Assembly: GCF_003259435.1 (NCBI RefSeq)
Contig: NZ_QLMA01000005.1
Coordinates: 1 to 64,000 of the forward strand
Direction of reading: 5' to 3'
Length of the DNA: 64,000 bases
DNA from: Chitinophaga dinghuensis
Lineage (GTDB): Bacteria; Bacteroidota; Bacteroidia; Chitinophagales; Chitinophagaceae
Part shown: positions 9,764 through 17,917 of the stretch, one piece after another
How the letters are laid out: every line of letters starts with the position of its first letter
Numbering within the stretch: the stretch's first letter is position 1
The notes under the pieces: generated by a model
What the model saw: only the letters and a program-made list of their open reading frames with translations
Told to the model about the DNA's origin: nothing
Database searches by the model: none
Position numbers and translations under genes: made by a program

Positions 9764-10999
9764 TTAATATAATAACCTGGTCTTGATCGTATGTTTTACT
9801 TCTTTCAACAAGGCCAGTGCTTCGGCTGACAGCTGTTTATCTACGTCCAGTACCACGTAACCAATCAAGTCATTGGTTTTCAGATACTGACCCAGAATGT
9901 TGATCTTATTTTCTGAAAGTGCAGTATTGATGGCAGACAATACGCCCGGTACGTTCTCGTGAATATGGAGGATACGATGCGTATGTTCTACTGCTGGTAC
10001 GCTGATTGCTGGCACTGTGTGGGAACCGAAGCTGGCTCCTTTCTCCAGATAGTTCAGCAACTTACTACTAACGTCCAGGCCTATATTATGTTGCGCTTCC
10101 TCTGTACTACCACCGATATGCGGCGTCAGGATTACATTTGGTAATTTTTGTAATGGCGTAGAGAATGCCGCACCATTTTTCTCTGGTTCTACCGGGAATA
10201 CGTCGATGGCTGCACCAGAGAGCTGACCGCTAACAAGCGCATCTTTCAGGGCATCCAGGTCTACCACCTCGCCACGTGCATAGTTAATGAATATAGCGCC
10301 AGGCTTTACATATGACAGCGTTTCTGCATTGATCATATTTTCTGTCGTCCTGGACGATGGGACGTGCAGAGAAATGATATCTGCCTGTCCAAACAGATCT
10401 TTCAGGGATCTGATCTGTGTAGCATTACCCAGTGGCAATTTCGTTTCTGCATCGTAATAAGTAACGTTCATTCCCAGCGCTTCCGCCAGTACGCTCACCT
10501 GTGAACCGATATTACCATAACCTACGATTGCTAACGTCTTGCCACGCAGCTCATAGCTACCTTTGGCTTCTTTCATCCAGATTCCCTGATGGGCAGCGTT
10601 GTTCTTATCAATAATACGACGAATCAACATGATCGACAGACCGATCACCAGTTCCGCTACCGAACGCGTATTGGAATAAGGTGCATTAAATACGGCTACG
10701 CCCGCTTCTGTGGCTGCTTTCAGATCCACCTGGTTGGTCCCGATACAAAAGCATCCAATCGCTTGTAACTTCTTGGCCGCTTCCAATACCTTGCGGGTTA
10801 CCTGTGTCTTGGAACGAATCCCCAGCAGATGTACATCCTTGATTTCAGCTATCAGGTCTTCTTCGCTCAGCGCGCCCGACAACTTACGTACCGAATAGCC
10901 TGCGTCGGTGAATTCTGCAACAGCTGCATCGCTGATGTTCTCCAACAATAAAATGCTAATCTTCTCCTTCGGATAACTTGTCAATTTGTGCTGATCCAT
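9764..10999 (-). CDS. serA: D-3-phosphoglycerate dehydrogenase
   Basis: First committed step of serine synthesis: oxidises 3-phosphoglycerate to 3-phosphohydroxypyruvate with NAD. It has a split substrate domain, a Rossmann fold with GYGNIGSQ, the catalytic Arg (INYARGEVVD), Glu (PVEPEKNG) and His (TPHIGGST), and a C-terminal ACT domain (HIHENVPGVLSAINTALSE) for serine feedback. The frame extends upstream to 11074, but a strong promoter at 11079-11109 places transcription start near 11072. The ATG at 10999 (MDQHKLTSYPKEK) is therefore chosen and gives 411 aa, the usual length of the ACT-only class. Monocistronic. Confidence 0.95.
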   Translation of the reverse strand: MDQHKLTSYPKEKISILLLENISDAAVAEFTDAGYSVRKLSGALSEEDLIAEIKDVHLLGIRSKTQVTRKVLEAAKKLQAIGCFCIGTNQVDLKAATEAGVAVFNAPYSNTRSVAELVIGLSIMLIRRIIDKNNAAHQGIWMKEAKGSYELRGKTLAIVGYGNIGSQVSVLAEALGMNVTYYDAETKLPLGNATQIRSLKDLFGQADIISLHVPSSRTTENMINAETLSYVKPGAIFINYARGEVVDLDALKDALVSGQLSGAAIDVFPVEPEKNGAAFSTPLQKLPNVILTPHIGGSTEEAQHNIGLDVSSKLLNYLEKGASFGSHTVPAISVPAVEHTHRILHIHENVPGVLSAINTALSENKINILGQYLKTNDLIGYVVLDVDKQLSAEALALLKEVKHTIKTRLLY

Positions 11000-11078
11000 A
11001 GTATTATATAAAATTATATGTATATTCTTTTGTCCAATTGGCTTAATAATTGCTGCCTTCGCGGGAATTAACAAGGCA

Positions 11079-11109
11079 CAAACCTACTGGATGTTGACGA
11101 ATATTCAAA
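11079..11109 (-). promoter_or_regulatory. serA promoter
   Basis: On the minus strand TTTG (11109-11106), a 19-nt spacer, then TAGGTTTG (11086-11079), an exact match to TTTG-N19-TAnnTTTG. The leader would be about 70 nt. Apart from this and the divergent promoter at 11230-11262, I see nothing else in the 323-bp gap between serA and the serine hydrolase gene. Confidence 0.7.
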
Positions 11110-11229
11110 TACTTGACCCAGCAAATTTGATTTTATCAAAAAATCACTAATTGTGTTGCAAGTTTTTCAATCAACAATGCGTTCATCTTCTTAAAAAAAC
11201 ATTAAAACTGATCCGCGGCAGTATTTTTA

Positions 11230-11262
11230 TTTGGTAAGGGGTAACATTCAGCACTATTTTCG
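11230..11262 (+). promoter_or_regulatory. Promoter of the serine hydrolase gene
   Basis: TTTG at 11230-11233, a 21-nt spacer and TATTTTCG at 11255-11262 (one mismatch to TAnnTTTG). Start of transcription is predicted near 11269, about 54 nt before the ATG. Confidence 0.5.
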
Positions 11263-11322
11263 TGTTTTGTATATATAAGTTCGGGAGATTTCATAGGCAA
11301 TAAAGAGTCATACAAACTTCTA

Positions 11323-12531
11323 ATGAAGCGATTGAAAGCAGCAGGCATACTACTCACTATTTCAGGAGTTGTCATCATCACAAGCTGTCAGAGTACAGCG
11401 GCACGAAAAGCATCAAATGCAAATAAAATTACAGCAGACAGTGCATTATATACTATAGGACTTACAGCGGCAGAAAAGGAAGCAATCCTTACTTCACCAC
11501 GTACCGTCCAGATTCAGCAAGGCTTAAATGATTTTTACAGTAAGTTTGTCCGCACCGGATTCAACGGCGCCATGATCGTAGCCAGAAAAGGCGTGATCAT
11601 TTTCGAAAAGTACCATGGCCTGGAAAATTTTCGTACCAGAACTCCGATCATCGACAGCTCCGCATTTCAACTGGCATCTGTTTCCAAAACATTTACCGGC
11701 GGAGCAGTCCTGTGGCTCGCAGATCACGACAAGCTCTCCCTCGACGATCATCTGCAGCAATACTTCCCGGAATTCCCTTATAAAGGAATTACCGTGCGGA
11801 TGCTGCTAAATCACCGCAGCGGACTGCCTAACTACCTCTACTTCTGCGACAGCCTCTGGAAAGACCGCGATCGCTTTATCACCAACGACGAAGTGATCAA
11901 ACTGATGGAAGTACATAAACCTCCCATTCAACACCAGCCCAATACTCATTTCCAATATTGTAATACCAACTATCTGCTGCTGGCTTCTATCATTGAAAAA
12001 GTCACCGGTCAGAAATATGCCGACTTCATGCAGCAAATGATCTTCAGACCGTTGCACATGATGAACACCTTTGTATATGATCCGGCCTCCCCTGTTAGAG
12101 CTCACCAGACACAGAGTCACAAGTTCAACGGGCAGGCAGAACCAGATACCTATTTTGATGGCGTTATGGGCGATAAAGGTATTTACAGTACAGCGGAAGA
12201 TATGCTGAAATGGGACCAGGCTTTATACTCCGGGCACTTCTTAAAACCGGAAACCTTAAAGGCTGCTTACACGCCATACAGCCATGAAAAACCAGGTGTC
12301 AGAAATTATGGCCTTGGATGGCGTTTGATGGTATATCCAGACAGCACAAAGAATATCGTTTACCACAATGGCTGGTGGCATGGTAATAATACCGTGTTCT
12401 ATCGTTTTGTGCAAGACAGCACTACACTGATTATCTTAGGTAATAAATATAACAGAGGTATTTACCACGCCGTAAAACCAATCCGGGATATCCTGGGCCA
12501 TGGCGATGGTGAGGAATCAGGGGAAGAGTAA
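11323..12531 (+). CDS. Serine hydrolase of the beta-lactamase (class C/EstB) family, lipoprotein
   Basis: 402 aa. The lipoprotein signal ends in ITSC, so it is probably tethered to a membrane. The penicillin-recognising fold carries S119-V-S-K122 (SxxK nucleophile and base), Y-C-N in FQYCNTNYLLL, and the third box as HNG (VYHNGWWHGN) in place of KTG, typical of esterase/peptidase-like members and not of true resistance AmpC enzymes. Expected substrates are cell-wall peptides or esters; resistance is not implied. The stop abuts the convergent CDF gene with no gap. Confidence 0.85.
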   Translation: MKRLKAAGILLTISGVVIITSCQSTAARKASNANKITADSALYTIGLTAAEKEAILTSPRTVQIQQGLNDFYSKFVRTGFNGAMIVARKGVIIFEKYHGLENFRTRTPIIDSSAFQLASVSKTFTGGAVLWLADHDKLSLDDHLQQYFPEFPYKGITVRMLLNHRSGLPNYLYFCDSLWKDRDRFITNDEVIKLMEVHKPPIQHQPNTHFQYCNTNYLLLASIIEKVTGQKYADFMQQMIFRPLHMMNTFVYDPASPVRAHQTQSHKFNGQAEPDTYFDGVMGDKGIYSTAEDMLKWDQALYSGHFLKPETLKAAYTPYSHEKPGVRNYGLGWRLMVYPDSTKNIVYHNGWWHGNNTVFYRFVQDSTTLIILGNKYNRGIYHAVKPIRDILGHGDGEESGEE

Positions 12532-13512
12532 TCAGACCCCATGCTTTCGGTTCGGCAGTACATTGTCTCTGCTCCAGGTGATTTCACCTGTAAAGGCATG
12601 ACTCCGAACCGGGCATTCTGCTTTCAGGCAGTAATGACAGCAAGACGGAATACAAGGGTCCATATGAATGAAAAACTCCACTTCACTATTCTCAAACTCT
12701 TTATTGACCAGCACTTCCACCCGCTTCATTTCATCGTGGGCATCATTCAGTTCCAGGTAATAAGGTAAGGTGATATGACAATCTATATGGTAGTTATTAC
12801 CGTATTGCTGGATACGCATATTATGTACGTCAATCCAGTTCTCTCTTCTGTGTGCCGATAAAATGGTAATCACTCTGTCCACCACCTGCATATCAGTTTC
12901 ATCCATCAATCCGGAAATGGAACGACGCATCAGTTTATAACCATTCACCAGAATCAGCAGGCCCATAATCACAGACACTGCGGGGTCCAGCCAGTTCCAG
13001 CCGGTAAACTGAATAATCAATAACGCCACTATCAAACCCGCACTGCTGTACACATCCGTCATGATATGCTGACCATTACCGGCAATAGTAATAGAGTTCA
13101 GCTTCTTACCAGACTGCTTCAGGTATATTCCTAACAAAAGATTGGCAACGGTAGTGGCGCCTAAAAGCCAGATACCGCTTTCCATTTTGTGCAGCTCTTT
13201 CGGGAAGATAAAATATTGGACTGCCTTGACAAGAATAAGTACGCCTGCAAAGAAGATCATGGCCCCTTCAAAACCTATAGAAAAGAATTCCACCTTACCA
13301 TGACCATAAGGATGGTTCTCATCTTTGGGCTTACCTGCCAGATATATACTGTAACTGGCAAAAGCGCCCGCTACCACGTTAATAATGGATTCCAGGGCAT
13401 CTGAGAGGATGGCAACAGAATGCGTCATTCCATAAGCGATGAATTTCACGGCAGTAAGGATTAAGCTCACCACCAAAGAAATCAGGATGACGCGTAGTTC
13501 TCGTTTCAGCAA
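12532..13512 (-). CDS. Cation diffusion facilitator (CDF) metal exporter
   Basis: 326 aa. Six predicted membrane segments; H/D-rich metal sites in TM2 (LSDALESIINV) and TM5 (DVYSSAGLIVALL), and the HPYGHGKVEFFS signature after TM2. The cytoplasmic domain carries HIDCHITLPYYLEL. An unusual Cys-rich C-terminal tail (DPCIPSCCHYCLKAECPV) may be an extra metal site. It expels divalent cations such as Zn, Fe or Mn in exchange for protons. The start is a TTG at 13512: the next in-frame ATG would remove the first membrane helix, and a TACATTTG promoter element lies 18-25 bp upstream, leaving a very short leader. Confidence 0.9.
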   Translation of the reverse strand: MLKRELRVILISLVVSLILTAVKFIAYGMTHSVAILSDALESIINVVAGAFASYSIYLAGKPKDENHPYGHGKVEFFSIGFEGAMIFFAGVLILVKAVQYFIFPKELHKMESGIWLLGATTVANLLLGIYLKQSGKKLNSITIAGNGQHIMTDVYSSAGLIVALLIIQFTGWNWLDPAVSVIMGLLILVNGYKLMRRSISGLMDETDMQVVDRVITILSAHRRENWIDVHNMRIQQYGNNYHIDCHITLPYYLELNDAHDEMKRVEVLVNKEFENSEVEFFIHMDPCIPSCCHYCLKAECPVRSHAFTGEITWSRDNVLPNRKHGV

Positions 13513-13529
13513 AGGTTCTAGATTTTTTG

Positions 13530-13537
13530 CAAATGTA
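13530..13537 (-). promoter_or_regulatory. -7 element for the CDF gene
   Basis: TACATTTG on the minus strand matches TAnnTTTG exactly; a TTTG lies 15 nt upstream, slightly closer than usual. Predicted leader about 11 nt in front of the TTG start. Confidence 0.4.
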
Positions 13538-13649
13538 AACAGCGAAGGTAAACAAATTGTTATTTCACTCCATTCATCTACTTATATATTCTGTAATTAA
13601 CGATCTTGATATATGCATATACGTTAGTCAATATAAAGATGTTGATTTT

Positions 13650-14213
13650 ATGGAAGACAGACACGCAGCTATCGCAGCGGAAATATTTACACTTTATGAA
13701 ACTCATGGCCACAGGGCCTATGGAGAGGACGTCACCATGCTGATGCATATGATGCAATCAGCGCTGATTGCAGAAGAACAGGGATTTGACGATGAGATGG
13801 TCCTGGCAGCTTTTCTCCATGACATTGGTCACTTTTTTGAGGAGGAAGAACAAATGGACGGTTATGGTACTATGGCCCATGATACCCTCGGGCGCAGGTT
13901 CCTACAGGAAAGAGGCTTTCCTGAACGACTCATTCTTCTCGTGGCCAGTCATGTACAGGCAAAGCGTTACCTCACGTTTTCAGACAGTGCTTACTACGAT
14001 ACCCTCTCAGAAACCAGCAAAAAGACACTGGCCTTCCAGGGCGGCCCCATGACGGAAAAAGAAGCGACGGTATTCCGCGCAGACCCCTTGTTTGAACAAT
14101 ATATCCAACTGCGGATTTGGGATGATATGGGAAAAGAAACGGGTATCCCTGTCAACCCGGAAGATTTGCAACGCATGAAACAGCGTATTATCAGGTATCT
14201 TGAACAGGCATAA
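13650..14213 (+). CDS. HD-domain protein, PhnZ-like (phosphonate-cleaving oxygenase-like)
   Basis: 187 aa from the ATG at 13650 (MEDRHAAIAAEIFTLYE); the frame is open further upstream, but that part is AT-rich and unlike the family. HD metal-site residues are visible: H in MLMHMMQSA, HD in AAFLHDIGHF, and H in MAHDTLGRR and VASHVQAKRYL. The pattern fits the mixed-valent di-iron HD oxygenases (PhnZ and relatives) that cleave 2-amino-1-hydroxyethylphosphonate, a family also called 'phosphonate degradation HD-domain oxygenase'. No phosphonate genes are near, so the substrate is open. Ends at a bidirectional terminator facing infC. Confidence 0.8.
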   Translation: MEDRHAAIAAEIFTLYETHGHRAYGEDVTMLMHMMQSALIAEEQGFDDEMVLAAFLHDIGHFFEEEEQMDGYGTMAHDTLGRRFLQERGFPERLILLVASHVQAKRYLTFSDSAYYDTLSETSKKTLAFQGGPMTEKEATVFRADPLFEQYIQLRIWDDMGKETGIPVNPEDLQRMKQRIIRYLEQA

Positions 14214-14218
14214 ATAAC

Positions 14219-14249
14219 TAAAGCAGCCACGCTCCTGGCGTGGCTGCTT
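14219..14249. terminator. Bidirectional terminator between the HD gene and infC
   Basis: AAGCAGCCACG pairs with CGTGGCTGCTT around CTCCTGG. The T runs on either side are weak. It closes the infC transcript, so rpmI and rplT do not follow. Confidence 0.7.
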
Positions 14250-14269
14250 ACATATTTTAACCCAAAGTC

Positions 14270-14926
14270 TTACTGAGCGTTTCCTTCCTGCTTGCTTTCA
14301 GCAACGCGAGGCTCTTTCGGCTCTTTAGCTTCTTTAGGCTGTTTGTCTGCTTTTTTCTTTGCGGTTTTTGGCGCGAAGATCGCGATCATACGCTTTCCTT
14401 CCATGGTAGGCATACCTTCCAGTCCACCTACTTCTGCGAGTCTTTCTGCGAATTTCAGAAGGATCAGTTCACCACGCTCTTTAAACATGATAGCACGGCC
14501 TTTGAACTGTACATAGGTTTTCACCTTGTTACCGTCTTTCAGGAATTTCTCCGCATGCTTGGCTTTGAAGTCGAAGTCGTGATCATCGGTGTTAGGCGTA
14601 AAGCGAATTTCTTTCACTTCGCTTTTGTGTGCGTTCGCCTTCATCTCCTTCTCCTTCTTCTTCTTCTCGTAGAGGAATTTGTTGTAGTCGATGATACGGC
14701 ATACAGGAGGCGCTGCATTTGGAGAAATCTCCACCAGGTCCAGTCCCTGTTCTTCCGCCATACGAAGCGCATCTTCAGTCTTATAAACGCCCACTTCGAT
14801 ATTCTCGCCTACGAGTCTTACCTCAGGAACGCGGATCATCTTGTTGGTACGATGTTCCTGTTGTTGCTCTTTACGAAAATTTGGGTTTCTGCCCCTGTTA
14901 AAACTTGGTTTGGGTCTGTTTTGCAT
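14270..14926 (-). CDS. infC: Translation initiation factor IF-3
   Basis: 218 aa. Binds the 30S subunit and controls start-codon and initiator tRNA selection. N-domain with VRLVGENIEVGVYKTEDALR and DLVEISPNAAPPVCRIIDYNKFLYE, a Lys-rich linker (EKKKKEKEMKANAHK), and a C-domain with EIRFTPNTDDHDFDFKAKHA. It is longer than the E. coli protein because of a Lys/Pro/Glu-rich C-terminal tail (KTAKKKADKQPKEAKEPKEP), common in Bacteroidota. The start is ATG (MQNRPKPSFNRG), not the rare AUU used for autoregulation in E. coli. thrS lies upstream on the same strand with a 167-bp gap. Confidence 0.97.
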   Translation of the reverse strand: MQNRPKPSFNRGRNPNFRKEQQQEHRTNKMIRVPEVRLVGENIEVGVYKTEDALRMAEEQGLDLVEISPNAAPPVCRIIDYNKFLYEKKKKEKEMKANAHKSEVKEIRFTPNTDDHDFDFKAKHAEKFLKDGNKVKTYVQFKGRAIMFKERGELILLKFAERLAEVGGLEGMPTMEGKRMIAIFAPKTAKKKADKQPKEAKEPKEPRVAESKQEGNAQ

Positions 14927-14960
14927 TAAGAAAATAAAAGTTAATTAAATAATTGTCCGG

Positions 14961-14990
14961 TGTCCATGGTCCATATACCTCCATGGACCA
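14961..14990 (-). promoter_or_regulatory. Hairpin in the thrS-infC spacer
   Basis: On the minus strand TGGTCCAT pairs with ATGGACCA, with a longer overlapping pairing between GTCCATGG and CCATGGAC. There is no T tract, so it looks more like a leader or processing structure for infC than a terminator. Confidence 0.4.
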
Positions 14991-15093
14991 AAAACAATTT
15001 CTACAAAAGTAATGCGAAAATCTTTAGCAATAAACATACCTGAAAATAGTAATGTTCATCTGCTTATATTCTTTTTTTCCACATTTGTAAGAA

Positions 15094-17058
15094 CTACTCA
15101 AATGGTTTTCTGTTTACTACTTCTTCATTTACCAGTTCTTTGAACTGATCCATGGTCATAGTACCCAGGTCTCCTTTAGACTGGCGGCGAACGGCTACGA
15201 GGTTGTCGGTAGCTTCTTTTTCACCCAGTACCAGCATGTAAGGAATTTTAGCGAGCTCAGCTTCACGAATCTTCTTACCAATTTTCTCGCTTCTGTCATC
15301 AATCTCTGCGCGAATGTCTGCCGCTTTCAGTTGAGCTGCCACTTTTTCAGCATATTCCTGACTCTTGTCAGAGATAGGCAGGATTTTCACCTGTGTTGGC
15401 GCTAACCACAGCGGGAACTTACCGCCACAGTGTTCGATCAGTACTGCGATGAAACGCTCCAGGGAGCCAAATGGCGCACGGTGAATCATTACCGGACGAT
15501 GCTTCGCATTATCAGCGCCAATGTATTCCAGTTCGAAACGCTCTGGCAGGTTGTAATCTACCTGGATGGTACCCAACTGCCATTTACGGCCCAGGGCATC
15601 TTTCACCATGAAGTCCAGTTTAGGACCATAGAACGCTGCTTCGCCATATTCTACTACAGTAGGCAGGCCTTTTGCAGCAGCAGATTCGATGATTGCCTGT
15701 TCTGCCAGTTCCCAGTTTTCATCTGTACCAATGTATTTGCTACGGTCTTCTTTGGAACGCAGGGATACCTGTGCAGTATAGTTCTGGAAACCGAGGCTGT
15801 TGAATACATACAACACCAGGTCAATCACTTTCATGAATTCATCCTTCACCTGGTCAGGACGGCAGAAAAGGTGCGCATCATCTTGAGTAAAGCCTCTTAC
15901 GCGGGTTAACCCGTGCAATTCGCCGTGCTGCTCATAACGGTAAACGGTACCGAATTCCGCAAAACGAACCGGCAGATCCTTGTAGGATTTCGGAGACGCT
16001 TTATAGAGCTCACAGTGATGCGGACAGTTCATTGGTTTCAGCATGAATTCCTCACCTTCTTCTGGTGTGGTAATCGGGCGGAAACTATCCTGGCCATATT
16101 TCTCGTAGTGACCGGAAGTCACATACAGATTTTTGTTACCGATATGCGGTGTCACTACTGGCAGGTAGCCGGTAGCCATCTGTGCTTCCTGGAGGAAACG
16201 TTGCAGGCGTTCACGCAGCAGCGCACCTTTTGGCAACCACATAGGAAGACCCAGACCCACTTTCTCAGAGAAAGTGAACAGTTCCAGTTCTTTACCCAGC
16301 TTACGGTGATCACGTTTCTTTGCCTCTTCGATCAGTGCCAGATGCTCATCCAGCTCTTTCTGATTCGGGAAAGTGATACCGTAAATACGGGTCAGCATTT
16401 TGTTTTTCTCATTACCACGCCAGTAAGCGCCGGCAATGTTGGTCAGCTTAATCGCTTTGATAAAGCCGGTGTTCGGGATATGAGGCCCGCGACACAGATC
16501 CGTAAATCCACCTTGTGTATAGAAAGTGATAGAGCCATCCGCCAGTTCGTGGATGGTTTCAATTTTATACTCATCTCCCTTTTCTGTGAAGTATTGCAAT
16601 GCATCTGCTTTGCTCACTTCCTTACGGGTATATACACTGTTATGTTTGGCCAGTTCCACCATCTTTGCTTCGATCTTTCTCAGATCTTCTTCATTGATAG
16701 TACGACCACCCAGGTCCACATCATAATAGAAACCGCCGCCTTCAATTGCCGGACCATAACCCAGTTTCACACCAGGATACAGCGCTTCCAGCGCTTCCGC
16801 CATGAGGTGAGCGGAAGAGTGCCACATGGTAGACTTGCCATCCGTGTCCGTCCACGTAAGTAACTGCAACGTTGCATCCGTCGTAATAGGACGGGTCGCG
16901 TCAATGACTTCCCCGTTTACCTTTGCAGCCAAAACCTTACGCGCCAATCCTTCACTGATGGATTTCGCGATGTCCAATGCAGTAACGCCAGCTTCATACT
17001 GCCGCACTGCGCCATCTGGTAGTGTGATATTTATCATACGTTTTTCTATAGTATCCAT
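15094..17058 (-). CDS. thrS: Threonyl-tRNA synthetase
   Basis: Charges tRNA-Thr. 654 aa with TGS domain ([16 protein letters not shown]), the editing/SAD domain with [10 protein letters not shown], the class II core with Zn ligands in [10 protein letters not shown], motif 2 ([21 protein letters not shown], shown here only in part as [14 protein letters not shown]) and motif 3 ([11 protein letters not shown]), and the C-terminal anticodon domain ([18 protein letters not shown]). A second ATG at 17037 (MINITLPDG) matches the usual start of Bacteroidota homologues, so the first seven residues are uncertain. Confidence 0.97.
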   Translation of the reverse strand: MDTIEKRMINITLPDGAVRQYEAGVTALDIAKSISEGLARKVLAAKVNGEVIDATRPITTDATLQLLTWTDTDGKSTMWHSSAHLMAEALEALYPGVKLGYGPAIEGGGFYYDVDLGGRTINEEDLRKIEAKMVELAKHNSVYTRKEVSKADALQYFTEKGDEYKIETIHELADGSITFYTQGGFTDLCRGPHIPNTGFIKAIKLTNIAGAYWRGNEKNKMLTRIYGITFPNQKELDEHLALIEEAKKRDHRKLGKELELFTFSEKVGLGLPMWLPKGALLRERLQRFLQEAQMATGYLPVVTPHIGNKNLYVTSGHYEKYGQDSFRPITTPEEGEEFMLKPMNCPHHCELYKASPKSYKDLPVRFAEFGTVYRYEQHGELHGLTRVRGFTQDDAHLFCRPDQVKDEFMKVIDLVLYVFNSLGFQNYTAQVSLRSKEDRSKYIGTDENWELAEQAIIESAAAKGLPTVVEYGEAAFYGPKLDFMVKDALGRKWQLGTIQVDYNLPERFELEYIGADNAKHRPVMIHRAPFGSLERFIAVLIEHCGGKFPLWLAPTQVKILPISDKSQEYAEKVAAQLKAADIRAEIDDRSEKIGKKIREAELAKIPYMLVLGEKEATDNLVAVRRQSKGDLGTMTMDQFKELVNEEVVNRKPFE

Positions 17059-17098
17059 TTTTTTGGATGAATACCGTTGTTCCTTAATAAAATGTTTG

Positions 17099-17132
17099 CG
17101 AAGTTAAGAAATAGCTGTCAGCTTTTAAGCAA
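17099..17132 (-). promoter_or_regulatory. Candidate thrS promoter
   Basis: TTG (17132-17130), a 23-nt spacer and TAACTTCG (17106-17099), one mismatch to TAnnTTTG. Predicted leader about 34 nt. Confidence 0.4.
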
Positions 17133-17216
17133 CAGCCTACAGAAAATGCAAATTATATATGTTAATTTTCGTAAAATAATATGAAAAACAGCGACGGGAA
17201 CGCAGTATTCAAAATC

Positions 17217-17804
17217 TTACTTATATATCAGGGAATCGTTGGTAGAGCCGCAATCCAGCATTTTTGCCCCAAAATAAGGATTCGTAATCTTCCTCGTTTC
17301 ACTTAACCAATAGGCGCCTTTGTCGTCAAATGCCATCGGGCAGAATTGCCGGTAGACGGTATGGCCCTTGAATCCGGTCGCTTTCACCAGGTCAAAAAGC
17401 ATGTCGGAGACCATTTGAAAACTTTCCCTTTTCCCTTCAATACCTGTTTCTCCCTGTAATCCTACCAACTCCGCACTGATACTCCCTCCTATGCCGGATA
17501 AATTCGCCAGATGGGCACTGTCCATTTGCAGTTGAATATAAGGCAAACTATCTACATGCTGCTTCAAAGCCTGCCCGGCTACTGTAGCGCCCGCAGTATC
17601 CGCTTTTACCATCGCGGCAGAAAGACTGTAATAAGCAGTCATCACCTGGTTCAGGGAGTCATACCATACCTGACTGTACGGCGCTTGTAAAGCAGCAACA
17701 GGCAGCTGGGCCGCTTCCTCCGTTTTAGGCGCCTGCTGCTGGCAGGAAAAAAGGGCGGATGTCAATACCAATGCACTTATAGATGCATATATTTTTAATT
17801 TCAT
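17217..17804 (-). CDS. DUF3347 lipoprotein (metal-related)
   Basis: 195 aa from the ATG at 17804, giving MKLKIYASISALVLTSALFSC with a good lipobox. The frame also opens at 17825, but a TAGTTTTG promoter element at 17830-17823 makes that start unlikely. The mature protein is a helical DUF3347 domain ending in VYRQFCPMAFDDKGAYWLSE and NPYFGAKMLDCG, the conserved FCPM...NPYFG..ML.CG signature. DUF3347 is often fused to or found beside CusB/CzcB adaptors and copper proteins. That agrees with the metal-efflux cluster starting 2 kb away, but binding here is inferred. Confidence 0.8.
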   Translation of the reverse strand: MKLKIYASISALVLTSALFSCQQQAPKTEEAAQLPVAALQAPYSQVWYDSLNQVMTAYYSLSAAMVKADTAGATVAGQALKQHVDSLPYIQLQMDSAHLANLSGIGGSISAELVGLQGETGIEGKRESFQMVSDMLFDLVKATGFKGHTVYRQFCPMAFDDKGAYWLSETRKITNPYFGAKMLDCGSTNDSLIYK

Positions 17805-17856
17805 AATTACTAATTTGTTAAACAAAACTAAAGAATTGTATTCATAGAGATTATAA

Positions 17857-17888
17857 TCTGTGAATTATGCTTATTATCAGTAACTTTG
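17857..17888 (+). promoter_or_regulatory. Promoter of the ABC-F gene
   Basis: TAACTTTG at 17881-17888 matches TAnnTTTG exactly; TCTG at 17857-17860 is a weak -33 element with a 20-nt spacer. Confidence 0.5.
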
Positions 17889-17917
17889 CACGTTTATTTT
17901 AACTATTTGCTTAGATT

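Noticed and set aside
11323-12531. Antibiotic-resistance class C beta-lactamase
   Set aside because: The SxxK and YxN boxes are present but the KTG box is HNG and the protein is a lipoprotein; it fits the general serine hydrolase/esterase group better.
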